Part shown: positions 10,195-17,990 of the stretch, in pieces | Numbering within the stretch: position 1 is the first letter of the stretch | Layout of the letters: the number at the start of each line of letters is the position of its first letter | Origin: CAZWEZ01 sp964632795 | Lineage (GTDB): Bacteria > Pseudomonadota > Alphaproteobacteria > Rhodospirillales > 2-02-FULL-58-16 | Assembly (NCBI GenBank): GCA_964632795.1 | Contig: CAZWEZ010000038.1 | Location: 1 to 32,749, forward strand | Direction: 5' to 3' | DNA: 32,749 nucleotides | Notes under the pieces: model-generated | What the model saw: the letters and a program-made list of their open reading frames with translations, nothing else | Databases searched by the model: none | What the model was told of the DNA's origin: nothing | Position numbers and translations under genes: made by a program

Positions 10195-10281
10195 ATGCGT
10201 TTCCACGGTTCGATACGGTTTCTGGTGTTGATCCTGTTGATGGTGGTCTTGGCGGCTTGCAAGCACGGCGGCGGCTATTAG
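10195..10281 (+). CDS. 28-residue putative lipoprotein
   Basis: A short frame encodes a 28-residue peptide: MRFHGSIR, a hydrophobic stretch FLVLILLMVVLAA, then a cysteine and KHGGGY. This is a complete lipoprotein signal with the lipobox LAAC (Cys22), so the mature lipopeptide would be only seven residues: Cys followed by KHGGGY. GGAGG at 10183-10187 lies seven bases before the ATG, a strong ribosome binding site that argues for real translation. It is the first gene after the two-component system. Very small lipoproteins of the entericidin type look similar, but I cannot assign this one. His and Tyr in the tail could bind metal; that is speculation. Confidence 0.6.
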   Translation: MRFHGSIRFLVLILLMVVLAACKHGGGY

Positions 10282-10314
10282 CATTCCCGCCCTTGCCGCG
10301 CGATGGAGGTCCTC

Positions 10315-10566
10315 ATGATCAAGCGTACGCTGGTAGCCGTCGCTGCCCTGGTGCTCTTCAGCACCCCCGCCTTGGCCAGACACTGCCCCAGGGACGTCAA
10401 GGTCATCGACGCGGCCCTTGCCCGGAACACCACGCTCACCGCGGAACAGAAGGCCGAGGTCGAGAAGCTGCGCGACGAGGGAGAAAGGCTCCACAAGTCC
10501 GGCCGTCACGGGGCCTCGCTCGACGCCCTGCACAAGACCATGGAGATTCTCGGCATCCAGCATTGA
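10315..10566 (+). CDS. Small exported helical protein of unknown function
   Basis: This 83-residue protein has a clear Sec signal (MIKRTLVAVAALVLFSTPALA, likely cleaved before RH). The mature part of about 62 residues is mostly helical and charged, with TLTAEQKAEVEKLRDEGERLHKSGRHGASLDALHKTMEIL, resembling a helical hairpin. It contains a single cysteine near the mature N-terminus and several histidines. The ATG at 10315 is chosen because GGAGG lies five bases upstream; an ATG at 10303 in frame would destroy the signal pattern. I do not recognise the family. It sits between the lipoprotein and the cupredoxin-like gene in the same direction. Confidence 0.8.
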   Translation: MIKRTLVAVAALVLFSTPALARHCPRDVKVIDAALARNTTLTAEQKAEVEKLRDEGERLHKSGRHGASLDALHKTMEILGIQH

Positions 10567-10635
10567 CGGATTGGACATCCCGCGGCGGCGGGTGAACCTC
10601 TTTCCAACCCACAACCAAACCAGGAGTAATCAGCG

Positions 10636-11118
10636 ATGCGAAAACTTAACATATTGACGATCGTCATTGCCGGCGCCGCCCTGTTCCTCGGCTCCTCCGC
10701 TTTCGCCGGCGGCGACCTTTCCAAGCAGGACCCGATCGAAGTCGTCGTTCATCTCGGCAAGGACGGCGTCGATCAGCACAAATTCCATCCCGACAAGCTG
10801 ACCTTCGAGACCGGCAAGCTGTACAAGCTGGTACTTCACAACCCCAGCGACAGCAAGCACTACTTCACCTCGCTGGGAATGGCCGCCAAGGTGTGGACCC
10901 GCAAGGTCCAGGTGATGGACGACTTCGGCAAAGGCGCCAAGCAGATCGGCGAGATCAAGGGCGCCATCCGCGAGATCGAGATCTATCCCGGCGGAACCAC
11001 CGAATGGTTCTTCGTCCCGGTGGCGACCGGCACCGTCGGCCTCGAATGCGGGATCAAGGACAAGGATGGAAAGACCCACGCTGAAAGTGGGATGAAGGGC
11101 GCCATCACCATCATGTGA
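10636..11118 (+). CDS. Exported cupredoxin-like protein
   Basis: This 160-residue protein has a signal peptide (cleavage near AFA-GG, residue 24) and a beta-rich domain of cupredoxin type. Candidate type 1 copper ligands are His75 (in SKHYF), Cys138 (in GLECG), His148 and Met153. The Cys-to-His spacing of ten is wider than in plastocyanin or azurin, while His-to-Met spacing of five matches plastocyanin. An electron-carrier or copper-binding role in the periplasm is therefore likely but not proven. It precedes two cytochrome c genes, and a terminator-like hairpin separates it from them. Confidence 0.8.
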   Translation: MRKLNILTIVIAGAALFLGSSAFAGGDLSKQDPIEVVVHLGKDGVDQHKFHPDKLTFETGKLYKLVLHNPSDSKHYFTSLGMAAKVWTRKVQVMDDFGKGAKQIGEIKGAIREIEIYPGGTTEWFFVPVATGTVGLECGIKDKDGKTHAESGMKGAITIM

Positions 11119-11155
11119 GCGAATCCCCCCCCACCTGTAAGCGGGTGAATCGCCC

Positions 11156-11215
11156 CGCGCCGCCCGGAGCCTTCCGCTGCAAGCCGGATACGGTTCAGGG
11201 CGGCGCGATTTTTTT
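11156..11215 (+). terminator. Rho-independent terminator or attenuator between cupredoxin-like and cytochrome genes
   Basis: A perfect 10-bp GC stem (11156-11165 with 11198-11207) closes a 32-base loop and is followed by A and seven T (11209-11215). The T run ends one or two bases before the GGGGAGGA ribosome binding site of the diheme cytochrome gene. Confidence 0.65.
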
Positions 11216-11227
11216 CGGGGAGGATTC

Positions 11228-11929
11228 ATGATGCGGATCCCTCGTTTTCTCGGAGCCTCGATCGCCGGGCTCGCCTTCTTGGGTCCCACTCCCGGCGGGG
11301 CATTCGCTCTCGACGGCAAGGCCATCGTCGCCGAGCGGTGCGTTTCCTGCCACGATGTCTCGGGCCCGGCGCCGGTCACCTTCGAAGGGGTGCTGGCCAG
11401 GAAGGCGCCCGACCTGTTCTACGCCGGCAGCAAGTTCAACCGACCCTGGCTGGTCGAATGGCTTCACGAGCCGACCCCCATCCGCCCGTCCGGCGTGATG
11501 TTCCTCAATCACGTGGCCACCGAGGGCGGCAGGGATCGGATCAGGGAGGACACCATCCACCCTTGTCCGGCCAAACTTGGCTCCGAAGAGGCCGAGGCGG
11601 TGGCGGATTACCTGATGACGCTCACCGACCCGACCCTCGAGACCGGGGTCGTCGATTCGGCCAAGAAGTTCAACAAGTCCAAGTCCCGCCGCTTGTTCAC
11701 CAAGCAGCTCCCCTGCATCGGATGTCATATCGCCAGGTTCGGAAAGAAGACCCTGGGCGGCATCTCCGGACCGAATTTGACCAACGCGGGAAAACGCCTG
11801 AACCCCGACTGGGTCTATGCGAGGATCGCCAATCCGCAGTACTGGGACCCCAAGACATGGATGCCGAAATTCGAGATGTCCCACAACAAGCGGGAAATGT
11901 TGACCCTATTGATCGCCTCGATGAGGTGA
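11228..11929 (+). CDS. Exported diheme cytochrome c
   Basis: This 233-residue protein starts with a signal peptide (about residues 1-28, cleavage near AFA-LD) and contains two heme-binding motifs, CVSCH (Cys38, Cys41, His42) and CIGCH (Cys163, Cys166, His167). The two halves look like separate cytochrome c domains. Methionines such as that in TWMPKF in the second half and GVMF in the first are candidate axial ligands. GGGGAGGA lies upstream of the start. Most likely it passes electrons in the periplasm together with the cupredoxin-like protein and the monoheme cytochrome encoded next. I cannot link it to a named complex. Confidence 0.88.
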   Translation: MMRIPRFLGASIAGLAFLGPTPGGAFALDGKAIVAERCVSCHDVSGPAPVTFEGVLARKAPDLFYAGSKFNRPWLVEWLHEPTPIRPSGVMFLNHVATEGGRDRIREDTIHPCPAKLGSEEAEAVADYLMTLTDPTLETGVVDSAKKFNKSKSRRLFTKQLPCIGCHIARFGKKTLGGISGPNLTNAGKRLNPDWVYARIANPQYWDPKTWMPKFEMSHNKREMLTLLIASMR

Positions 11930-11944
11930 GACGCGGGTGTCGAA

Positions 11945-12319
11945 ATGAAACAATTCAACATCGGGCTGCCGGACGGCTTGCTGGTTATTGCCCTGGTCCT
12001 GTGGCCCGCTGCGGCGCGGTCCGAAACCGCCGAGGAGAACTATCGGCTCTACTGCGTCCAGTGTCACGGCACCATGGGAACCGGGTTGGGGATCAACGAG
12101 ACTTCGGGCGGCCTGTCGGTAACCCCGAGGGACCACACCAACCCCATGGAAATGTCCAAGTTGAATGACCGGGACCTCCGGTTGGCCATCGCCGAGGGCG
12201 GCGACGCCGTCCAGAAGTCCGGCCTGATGCCCCCCTTTGGGAGCACCCTCTCGAGCCAGGAGATCGACCAACTGGTGGTCCATCTCAGGAAGCTGTGCGG
12301 GTGCCAAGGGAAGAAGTGA
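11945..12319 (+). CDS. Exported monoheme cytochrome c
   Basis: This 124-residue class I cytochrome c has a hydrophobic leader (about residues 11-25, cleavage near ARS-ET), one heme motif CVQCH (Cys37, Cys40, His41), and Met95 in GLMPPFG as the likely axial ligand. The C-terminus ends LCGCQGKK, an unusual extra Cys pair after the last helix. It follows the diheme cytochrome by 15 bp and ends 10 bp before the convergent MFS gene with no obvious terminator. A cytochrome c551/c555-like electron carrier is the best description. Confidence 0.88.
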   Translation: MKQFNIGLPDGLLVIALVLWPAAARSETAEENYRLYCVQCHGTMGTGLGINETSGGLSVTPRDHTNPMEMSKLNDRDLRLAIAEGGDAVQKSGLMPPFGSTLSSQEIDQLVVHLRKLCGCQGKK

Positions 12320-12329
12320 AATATTCGGC

Positions 12330-13544
12330 CTAATACCCCGCCAGGCGGCCCTTGCGGAAGACGGCGGTCCACAGCAGGCCCAGCACCTGGAGGGCCAGCA
12401 TGACCGCGAAGGCGGCCCGGTAGCCGTCGGGGGCGTAGCCGCCCGAGGCGGTCTTGGGCCACAGGTCGATGATCGTCCCGATCCCCCACTGGGCGAGGAA
12501 GGAGGCGCTGAAGACCATCACGTTGAGGCCGGTGATGACCCGTCCCGCCAGCGCCGGCGGGAAGCTCTGGGTCAGCGCCGCGTAGGGCAGGATCCCGGCG
12601 GTGCCGAAGAAACCGAACAGCATCCACGCCGCCAGCGCCCCGTCGCGCCACTGCCAGACCAGCACCGTCTGGACGGTTATGAACAGGCCCATGCCGACGA
12701 TGCCGACGGCCACCGGCCGGATGCCGAGCCGGCCCAGGCGCTCGGCGATCAGACCCATCAGCAGGAAGCCGCAGATCATGGCGGCGGCGATCAGCAGCAG
12801 GTGGTTGGCCACCGCGGCGCGCTCCAGCCCGCCGACGTCGCGCAGCCACGGCCCCGACCACAGGCTCTGGACCGACAGGAAGGTGGCCTGGGAGGCCACC
12901 GTCAGCGGCGCGATGCGCCAGAACAGCGGACTGGTGAAAACCTGGACCACGCCCTCCACCTGGCTGCGGCCGGGGAGGTCCGGAGACCGCTCCCGGCGCC
13001 TGGGAACCACCGTCAGGACGAGCCCGGCGACGACCACGGTAATCCCCCCCAGGGCGTAGAACACGCCGCGCCAGTCGATGACGTGGAGCGCCATTTCGAT
13101 GGGCGCCGTCGCCGCCAGCGCGCCCAGGCCGCCGGCCGCCATCTGGATGCCGTTGACCAGCGGCAGGCGCGCGGCGGGGAACCACATCACGAAGGCCTTG
13201 AAGGCGGCCATCAGGCAGGCCGAGACCCCGAAGCCGATCATCGCCCGGCCGACGATCAGCCACCCCGTCGAGTCGGCCGAGGCGAAGGTCACCGCGCCCA
13301 GCGCCGCGATGACGAGCAGCGCCGCCTCGGTGCGCCGTGGCCCGTAGCGGTCGAGCAGGATGCCCAGCGGTAACTGGAAGGCGGCGAAGGTCAGGAAATA
13401 GGCGCTGGTCAGCAGCCCCAGGTCGGAGGCGCCGAGGCCCAGCTCGGCGATCAGGTCGGGCGCGATCACCGCGTTGACCGTCCGGTACAGGTAGGACAGG
13501 AAGTAGCCGCAGGCGAAAGGGACCAGGACCCGGAGCGCGATCAT
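12330..13544 (-). CDS. MFS transporter
   Basis: This 404-residue membrane protein has the twelve-helix pattern of the major facilitator superfamily. The loop between helices 2 and 3 carries LGILLDRYGPRRTE, a good form of the MFS signature (G-x-x-x-D-R-x-G-x-R-R). The N-terminal segment FACGYFLSYLYRTVNAVIAPDL resembles the anion/metabolite transporter type. The start at 13544 overlaps the stop of the upstream gene by four bases (ATGA), which supports translational coupling. The substrate cannot be told from sequence. Confidence 0.9.
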   Translation of the reverse strand: MIALRVLVPFACGYFLSYLYRTVNAVIAPDLIAELGLGASDLGLLTSAYFLTFAAFQLPLGILLDRYGPRRTEAALLVIAALGAVTFASADSTGWLIVGRAMIGFGVSACLMAAFKAFVMWFPAARLPLVNGIQMAAGGLGALAATAPIEMALHVIDWRGVFYALGGITVVVAGLVLTVVPRRRERSPDLPGRSQVEGVVQVFTSPLFWRIAPLTVASQATFLSVQSLWSGPWLRDVGGLERAAVANHLLLIAAAMICGFLLMGLIAERLGRLGIRPVAVGIVGMGLFITVQTVLVWQWRDGALAAWMLFGFFGTAGILPYAALTQSFPPALAGRVITGLNVMVFSASFLAQWGIGTIIDLWPKTASGGYAPDGYRAAFAVMLALQVLGLLWTAVFRKGRLAGY

Positions 13545-14011
13545 GGATTGGTCGGGGACGCCAGCTCGAAGCAGAAGTCGCAGCGCCTCGCGCCGCCCAT
13601 GATGGTCTCGCGGCGCGTCATCCGGATGCGCAAATCGTAGCCGGTGCACAGCGAGCCGTCGCGGTTGCACGACAGCACCTCGCCCAACTCCTCCACCCCC
13701 AACTCGGCGTACATCTCGGCGTAGCGGCAACGCACGACGTCGAACGACAGCCGTTCCGAGGAGCGTTCGTTCCATTCGATGTCGAGCGCCCCGCCCTCCT
13801 GCCAGATCCTGGTCAACTCCGCGAAGCCGAGCAGGCCGCCCGGATCGCCGTCCCTGGCCGCCAGTTCGCGTCCGGCCTCGAAGGCGGCCTTGCGGGCCAC
13901 CTCGCCGAGCAGCTCGCGGGCCCGCCCGGCGCCCAGTTCGTCGCCGAGCACGGCGTAGATCCGCTTGGCCAGCTCGGCCTCGATGCGCCGTCGTTCCAGC
14001 ATGGTGGTCAT
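13541..14011 (-). CDS. L-2-amino-thiazoline-4-carboxylic acid hydrolase family protein
   Basis: This 156-residue protein matches the ATC hydrolase family. The diagnostic parts are the mid-to-late segment RCRYAEMYAELGVEELGEVLSC and the C-terminal RRETIMGGARRCDFCFEL, including the conserved cysteines and the CDF tail. Pseudomonas relatives open the thiazoline ring of ATC in the path to L-cysteine, but most family members have not been tested. It is translationally coupled to the MFS transporter, so transport of a substrate or product is a reasonable guess. It starts 20 bp after the radC stop on the same strand. Confidence 0.82.
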   Translation of the reverse strand: MTTMLERRRIEAELAKRIYAVLGDELGAGRARELLGEVARKAAFEAGRELAARDGDPGGLLGFAELTRIWQEGGALDIEWNERSSERLSFDVVRCRYAEMYAELGVEELGEVLSCNRDGSLCTGYDLRIRMTRRETIMGGARRCDFCFELASPTNP

Positions 14012-14031
14012 GATCGCCGCCCCTTCGAAGG

Positions 14032-14724
14032 TCAGATCTTGCCCAGGCTCTTGAGGGATTTGTGGCCGCTCTTGGTGACGATGATGTGGTCGTGCAGGAC
14101 GATGCCGAGCTTCTTGGCGGCCTCCATGACCTCCTTGGTCATCTTGACGTCGTCCGTGGACGGTTCCGGGTCCCCGGAGGGGTGGTTGTGGACCATGATC
14201 AGGGCCGTGGCCCCCAGTTCGAGGGCCCGCTTGACCACCTCGCGGGGATAGACCGGGGTGTGGTCGACGGTCCCCTTCTGCTGGACCTCGTCGGCGATCA
14301 GCACGTTCCCGCGGTTGAGGTAGAGGATCCGGAACTGCTCGGTGGAGCCGTAGGCCATCGAGGCCCGGCAGTAGTCCATCAGCTTGTCCCAGTTGGCCAG
14401 CACCGGGCGCTCCATGACCTGGCCGCTGAGCAGGCGCAGGGCCGCCGCCCGGACCACCTTGAGGGTGGCCACCGCCGATTCGCCGATCCCCTTGACTTCG
14501 GCCAGCGCCGCCGGCTCGGCGCTGATTACCTCGGCGAAGGAGCCGAAGCGCTCGAGCAGGGCCTTGGCGACGGGTTTGACGTCGCCGCGCGACTGGGCCA
14601 TGAACAGGACCAGCTCCAGCAGCTCGTAATCGGGCATGGCCTCTTCGCCGGCCTTCATGAAGCGCTCGCGCAGGCGCCCCCGGTGGCCGGCGTAATGGAG
14701 CTTGTCGTTGGCTTCCCGGGTCAT
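14032..14724 (-). CDS. radC: RadC family JAB-domain protein
   Basis: This 230-residue protein has an N-terminal helix-hairpin-helix region (VKGIGESAVATLKV) and a C-terminal JAB/MPN domain. The metal-binding JAMM motif is visible as HNHPSGDPEPSTDD, with the two His, Ser and Asp expected, and an upstream glutamate in VYPREVVKRAL. RadC was once thought to act in repair; its true role is unsettled. The ATG at 14724 overlaps the map stop by four bases, which fixes the start. Confidence 0.94.
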   Translation of the reverse strand: MTREANDKLHYAGHRGRLRERFMKAGEEAMPDYELLELVLFMAQSRGDVKPVAKALLERFGSFAEVISAEPAALAEVKGIGESAVATLKVVRAAALRLLSGQVMERPVLANWDKLMDYCRASMAYGSTEQFRILYLNRGNVLIADEVQQKGTVDHTPVYPREVVKRALELGATALIMVHNHPSGDPEPSTDDVKMTKEVMEAAKKLGIVLHDHIIVTKSGHKSLKSLGKI

Positions 14725-15542
14725 CCGTCGTAAGGCGGATGGTCGAGGCCGCCCGGTGAAAGGGTGAACACCTCGTAGCCGTCGGCGGTGACGGCGATCG
14801 AATGCTCGAACTGGGCCGACAAGGAGCGGTCCTTGGTCACCGCCGTCCAGCCGTCGCCGAGCACCTTGACCTCGAAACCCCCGGCGTTGATCATCGGCTC
14901 GACGGTGAAGAACATGCCCTGGCGCAGGACTTGCCCCTCGCCGGGGTTGCCGAAGTGCATGATGTTGGGCGGCTGGTGGAAGATCCGCCCCAGGCCGTGG
15001 CCGCAGAAATCCCGGACCACCGAGAAGCGCCGCGATTCGGCGTAGCTCTGGATGGCGTGACCGATGTCGCCGGCGGTGGCCCCGGGGCGGACCATCGCGA
15101 TCCCCCGCCACATGGCGTTGTAGGTGGCCTCGACCAGGCGCCGCGCCTTGACGCCGACCTTGCCGAGGTAAAACATGCGGCTCGAATCCCCGTGCCAGCC
15201 GTCGAGGACCGAGGTCACGTCGATGTTGACGGTGTCGCCGTCGACCAGCGTCTTGTCGCCGGGGATGCCGTGACAGACCACGTGGTTGACCGAGGTGCAG
15301 ATCGACTTCGGGAAGCCCCGGTAGTTGAGCGGCGCCGGCACCGCCCCATGCGCGGTGGTGTAGTCGTGGATCAGGCGGTCCAACTCGCCGGTGGTCACCC
15401 CCGGCTTGACGTAGGGGACGATGAAGTCGAGCGTCTCGGCGGCCAGCCGCCCGGCCTTGCGCATGCCCTCGAAGTCCTCGGGGCCATGGATCGGGATCAT
15501 CCGTTCCTCGACGCTCGGGCTCTGGGTGTCGATGTCGTTCAT
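14721..15542 (-). CDS. map: Type I methionine aminopeptidase
   Basis: This 273-residue enzyme removes the initiator methionine from new proteins. Metal ligands can be traced: Asp in NIDVTSVLDGWHGDSSRMF (two Asp), His in FCGHGLGRIFHQPPN, Glu in FTVEPMI, and Glu in QFEHSIAV. The N-terminal IHGPEDFEGMRKAGRLAAETLDF is typical of alphaproteobacterial Map. The start at 15542 gives a 14-residue extension before MIPIHG. That internal ATG has a GAGGAA upstream and is a possible alternative start. It is coupled to radC by an ATGA overlap. Confidence 0.95.
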   Translation of the reverse strand: MNDIDTQSPSVEERMIPIHGPEDFEGMRKAGRLAAETLDFIVPYVKPGVTTGELDRLIHDYTTAHGAVPAPLNYRGFPKSICTSVNHVVCHGIPGDKTLVDGDTVNIDVTSVLDGWHGDSSRMFYLGKVGVKARRLVEATYNAMWRGIAMVRPGATAGDIGHAIQSYAESRRFSVVRDFCGHGLGRIFHQPPNIMHFGNPGEGQVLRQGMFFTVEPMINAGGFEVKVLGDGWTAVTKDRSLSAQFEHSIAVTADGYEVFTLSPGGLDHPPYDG

Positions 15543-15568
15543 GGTTCGATTATGTAATACCAATCTCC

Positions 15569-16279
15569 CTAAAGGGCCAGCGCCACGGGCGCCGAGACCT
15601 TGATTTCCGTCACCGACACCCGGCACCCGTAACACAGCACCTCGACCCCGGCGGCCATCGCCCGCTCGAGATTGGCGGCGTAGGCCGGATCGAGGTCGGC
15701 GGCGATCGCCAAGCGGCCAGCGTCCTGGCGCTGAACCAGGTACGCCATCACCGCGCGATGCCCCACCCCGACCATCGCCGACAGCTCGGCCAGGTGCTTG
15801 GAGCCCCGGGCGGTGACCGCGTCGGGAAACTCGACGGTCCCCATGGGCGAGGGATCCCGCTTCAGGGTCACGTTCTTGACCTCGACGTAGCATGTGGGGC
15901 GGCCGGTGGCCTCCAGCAATAGGTCGATGCGGGAATTGCGGCCGTATTTCACCTCGCGGCGGATGGTCTCGTAGCCGGACAGCTCGCCGATCGTCCCCTC
16001 CAGGACCGCCTCCTCGACCAGCCGGTTGGGATGCGCGGTGTTGATGCCGACCAGCGACTCCCCGACGCGGATCAGCTCCCAGGTATGGCGCAGCTTGCGC
16101 TCGGGGTTGCGGGCCGGCGACAGCCATACCTCCGAGCCCGGCTCGTCGACGCTCAGCATGGAGCCCGAGTTGGCGCAATGGGCGGTCACCACGTCGCCGC
16201 CCTCGAGCGCGACGTCGGCCATGAAGCGCTTGTAGCGCTTGACCAGGGTGCCGCGGATCAGGGGATCGGGGAATCGCAT
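15569..16279 (-). CDS. sfsA: Sugar fermentation stimulation protein SfsA homologue
   Basis: This 236-residue protein matches the SfsA family throughout: MRFPDPLIRGTLVKRYKRFMADV, TAHCANSGSM, VGINTAHPNRLVEEA, and YVEVKNVTL followed by FPDAVTARGSKHL. The last part resembles a nuclease-like fold with conserved E-x-K. The E. coli protein was described as a DNA-binding regulator of maltose genes, but the widespread family has no settled function. Its ATG overlaps the stop of the upstream methyltransferase by one base (TAATG). Confidence 0.95.
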   Translation of the reverse strand: MRFPDPLIRGTLVKRYKRFMADVALEGGDVVTAHCANSGSMLSVDEPGSEVWLSPARNPERKLRHTWELIRVGESLVGINTAHPNRLVEEAVLEGTIGELSGYETIRREVKYGRNSRIDLLLEATGRPTCYVEVKNVTLKRDPSPMGTVEFPDAVTARGSKHLAELSAMVGVGHRAVMAYLVQRQDAGRLAIAADLDPAYAANLERAMAAGVEVLCYGCRVSVTEIKVSAPVALAL

Positions 16280-17163
16280 TAGTCCGTCCCGCCGTCGCCC
16301 AGCGCGGCGGCCAAGCTGGCCCGGGCGCTGCCCCGTCGGAGGGGTTCGGGTTGCGAGGGGTCGGGGGCCCAGCCGGTCAGGTAGATGACCTGGAAGGTGG
16401 CCGGGACGCGCCCCTCGGCGTCGCCGTGGAGTTCCCGGTAGCGCTCGGCCGCCGCCATCAGGGTGGAGCGCCGGGTGAAGCCCCGGCGGCGCTCGCTGAC
16501 GGCGTTGCTCTCGCCCATCCCGCGCAGCTCGGCCATCAGCGCCAAGGGGTCGGCGAACGACACCCGGATGGTGTCGCTGTCGGCCACCGGCAGGGCGAAG
16601 CCGGCCCGTTGCAGCAGGTTGCCGGCGTCGCGCACCTCGGCCAGCGGCGAGACCCGCGGGCTGAGACCGCCTTCGCACGCGATCTCGGCCTCGGCCAGGG
16701 CCCGGCGCAGCTCGGTGCAGGTGTCGCCGCCGAACATCGCCCCCAGGAACAGGCCGTCGGGGCGCAGCGCCCGGCGGACCTGGATCAGGGCACCGGGCAG
16801 GTCGTTGACCCAGTGCAGCGACAGGCAGCTCAGGACCAGGTCGAAGGATGCTTCGGCGAACGGCAGCGCCTCCTCGTCGGCGGCCAGGCACAGGCCGCCG
16901 GCGGCCGCCGCCATGCGCTCCGACAGGTCGCACTGGACCAGGCTCCGGATGCCGCCCCGGCCGGCCAGCCGCCGTCCCAACTGGCCGCCGTGGCAGCCCA
17001 GGTCGAGGGCCGCCGGGAAGTCGCGCTTGACGTCGTCGAGGCGGTCGGCCAGGCGCTCGGCGACCTCGCCGAGCAGGAAACCGTGGTCGTCCAGACGGGC
17101 CGCCGCGCGGTCCCGGTGGAGGCGGACCACGGCACGGTTGAAGACGGTCATGGATTCGGACAT
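16279..17163 (-). CDS. SAM-dependent methyltransferase, BioC/NDUFAF5-like
   Basis: This 294-residue class I methyltransferase has motif I degenerate as ALDLGCHGGQLGRRL, an acidic post-I strand (LVQCDLSERM), ADEEALPFAEASFDLVLSCLSLHWVNDLPGAL and RALRPDGLFLGAMFGG. The start with TVFNRAVVRLHRDRAA and the HWVNDLPG stretch are typical of the alphaproteobacterial NDUFAF5-like group. The mitochondrial relative hydroxylates an arginine in complex I during assembly, so an assembly role is possible. The BioC alternative cannot be excluded, as no other biotin genes are nearby. Its start at 17163 is only 9 bp from the divergent comF start; ATG at 17151 is an alternative. Confidence 0.85.
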   Translation of the reverse strand: MSESMTVFNRAVVRLHRDRAAARLDDHGFLLGEVAERLADRLDDVKRDFPAALDLGCHGGQLGRRLAGRGGIRSLVQCDLSERMAAAAGGLCLAADEEALPFAEASFDLVLSCLSLHWVNDLPGALIQVRRALRPDGLFLGAMFGGDTCTELRRALAEAEIACEGGLSPRVSPLAEVRDAGNLLQRAGFALPVADSDTIRVSFADPLALMAELRGMGESNAVSERRRGFTRRSTLMAAAERYRELHGDAEGRVPATFQVIYLTGWAPDPSQPEPLRRGSARASLAAALGDGGTD

Positions 17164-17172
17164 GGTTGATAT

Positions 17173-17961
17173 ATGGCACATGGCAAGCCGCTTATAAACG
17201 GAACTGTCGCCGCTGCCGCCACCCCCGGCCAGGGGCGACGCCTGGTCGGCCTGGCGCTGGACGCCCTGCTGCCCCCCCAGTGCCTGAGCTGCGGGGCGCT
17301 GGTCGACTCGCCGGGCGTGCTGTGCGCGGCGTGCTGGGACAAGGTCGCCTTCCCCGGGCCGCCCCAGTGCGCGGCCTGTGGGTGGCCCTTCGAATTCGAC
17401 TCCGGCGCCGGCGCCCTGTGCGCCGCCTGCGTCCGCCGGCGGCCGGTCTACCGGCGGGCCCGGGCGGTAATGGTCTACGGCGACACCAGCCGGCGGCTGA
17501 TCCTCGCCTTCAAGTACGGCGACCGCACCGACGCCGCGCCGGCCTTCGGCCGCTGGCTGGCCCGCGCCGGCAAGGAGCTGATCGCCGAGGCCGAGGTCAT
17601 CGTCCCGGTGCCGCTGCACTGGACGCGGCTGTTCTCGCGGCTCTACAACCAGGCCGCCCTGCTCGCCCATGCGCTGGGAAAACAGAGCGGCCTGCCGGTG
17701 GCCTGCGACCTGCTGGTGCGCCGCAAGCCGACGCCGTCCCAGGGCCGGCTCAGCCCCTCGGCCCGGCGGCGCAACGTGCGTGGCGCCTTCGCGGTGCGCC
17801 CCTCCCGGCGGGGCCGCCTCGAGGGCCGCCGGGTGCTGCTGGTCGACGACGTGCTGACCACCGGCGCCACCGCCGCCGCCTGCGCCCGGACCCTGCTCAG
17901 GGCCGGCGCCGCCTCGGTCGACGTCCTGACCCTGGCGCGGGTGGTCCGCCCCGAGGTATGA
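17173..17961 (+). CDS. comF: ComF family phosphoribosyltransferase-like protein
   Basis: This 262-residue protein has the ComF layout: an N-terminal zinc-finger region with paired cysteines (CLSCG, LCAACW, CAACGWPF, LCAAC) and a C-terminal type I phosphoribosyltransferase domain with the PRPP-binding loop VLLVDDVLTTGATA. Family members are tied to DNA uptake or to late steps of recombination; the reaction is unknown. The ATG at 17173 is the only plausible start before LVGLALDALLPPQC. It lies very close to a divergent gene, so the promoter must overlap coding sequence. The stop overlaps a possible ATG for grxC. Confidence 0.9.
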   Translation: MAHGKPLINGTVAAAATPGQGRRLVGLALDALLPPQCLSCGALVDSPGVLCAACWDKVAFPGPPQCAACGWPFEFDSGAGALCAACVRRRPVYRRARAVMVYGDTSRRLILAFKYGDRTDAAPAFGRWLARAGKELIAEAEVIVPVPLHWTRLFSRLYNQAALLAHALGKQSGLPVACDLLVRRKPTPSQGRLSPSARRRNVRGAFAVRPSRRGRLEGRRVLLVDDVLTTGATAAACARTLLRAGAASVDVLTLARVVRPEV

Positions 17962-17990
17962 ATAAAGTCTCCGAGCGGGAGGTCCGAAGG

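Noticed and set aside
17958..17990. Extended grxC start at an ATG overlapping the comF stop
   Set aside because: It adds residues not typical of GrxC, while TTG at 17991 has a well-placed GGAGG. Kept only as an alternative.
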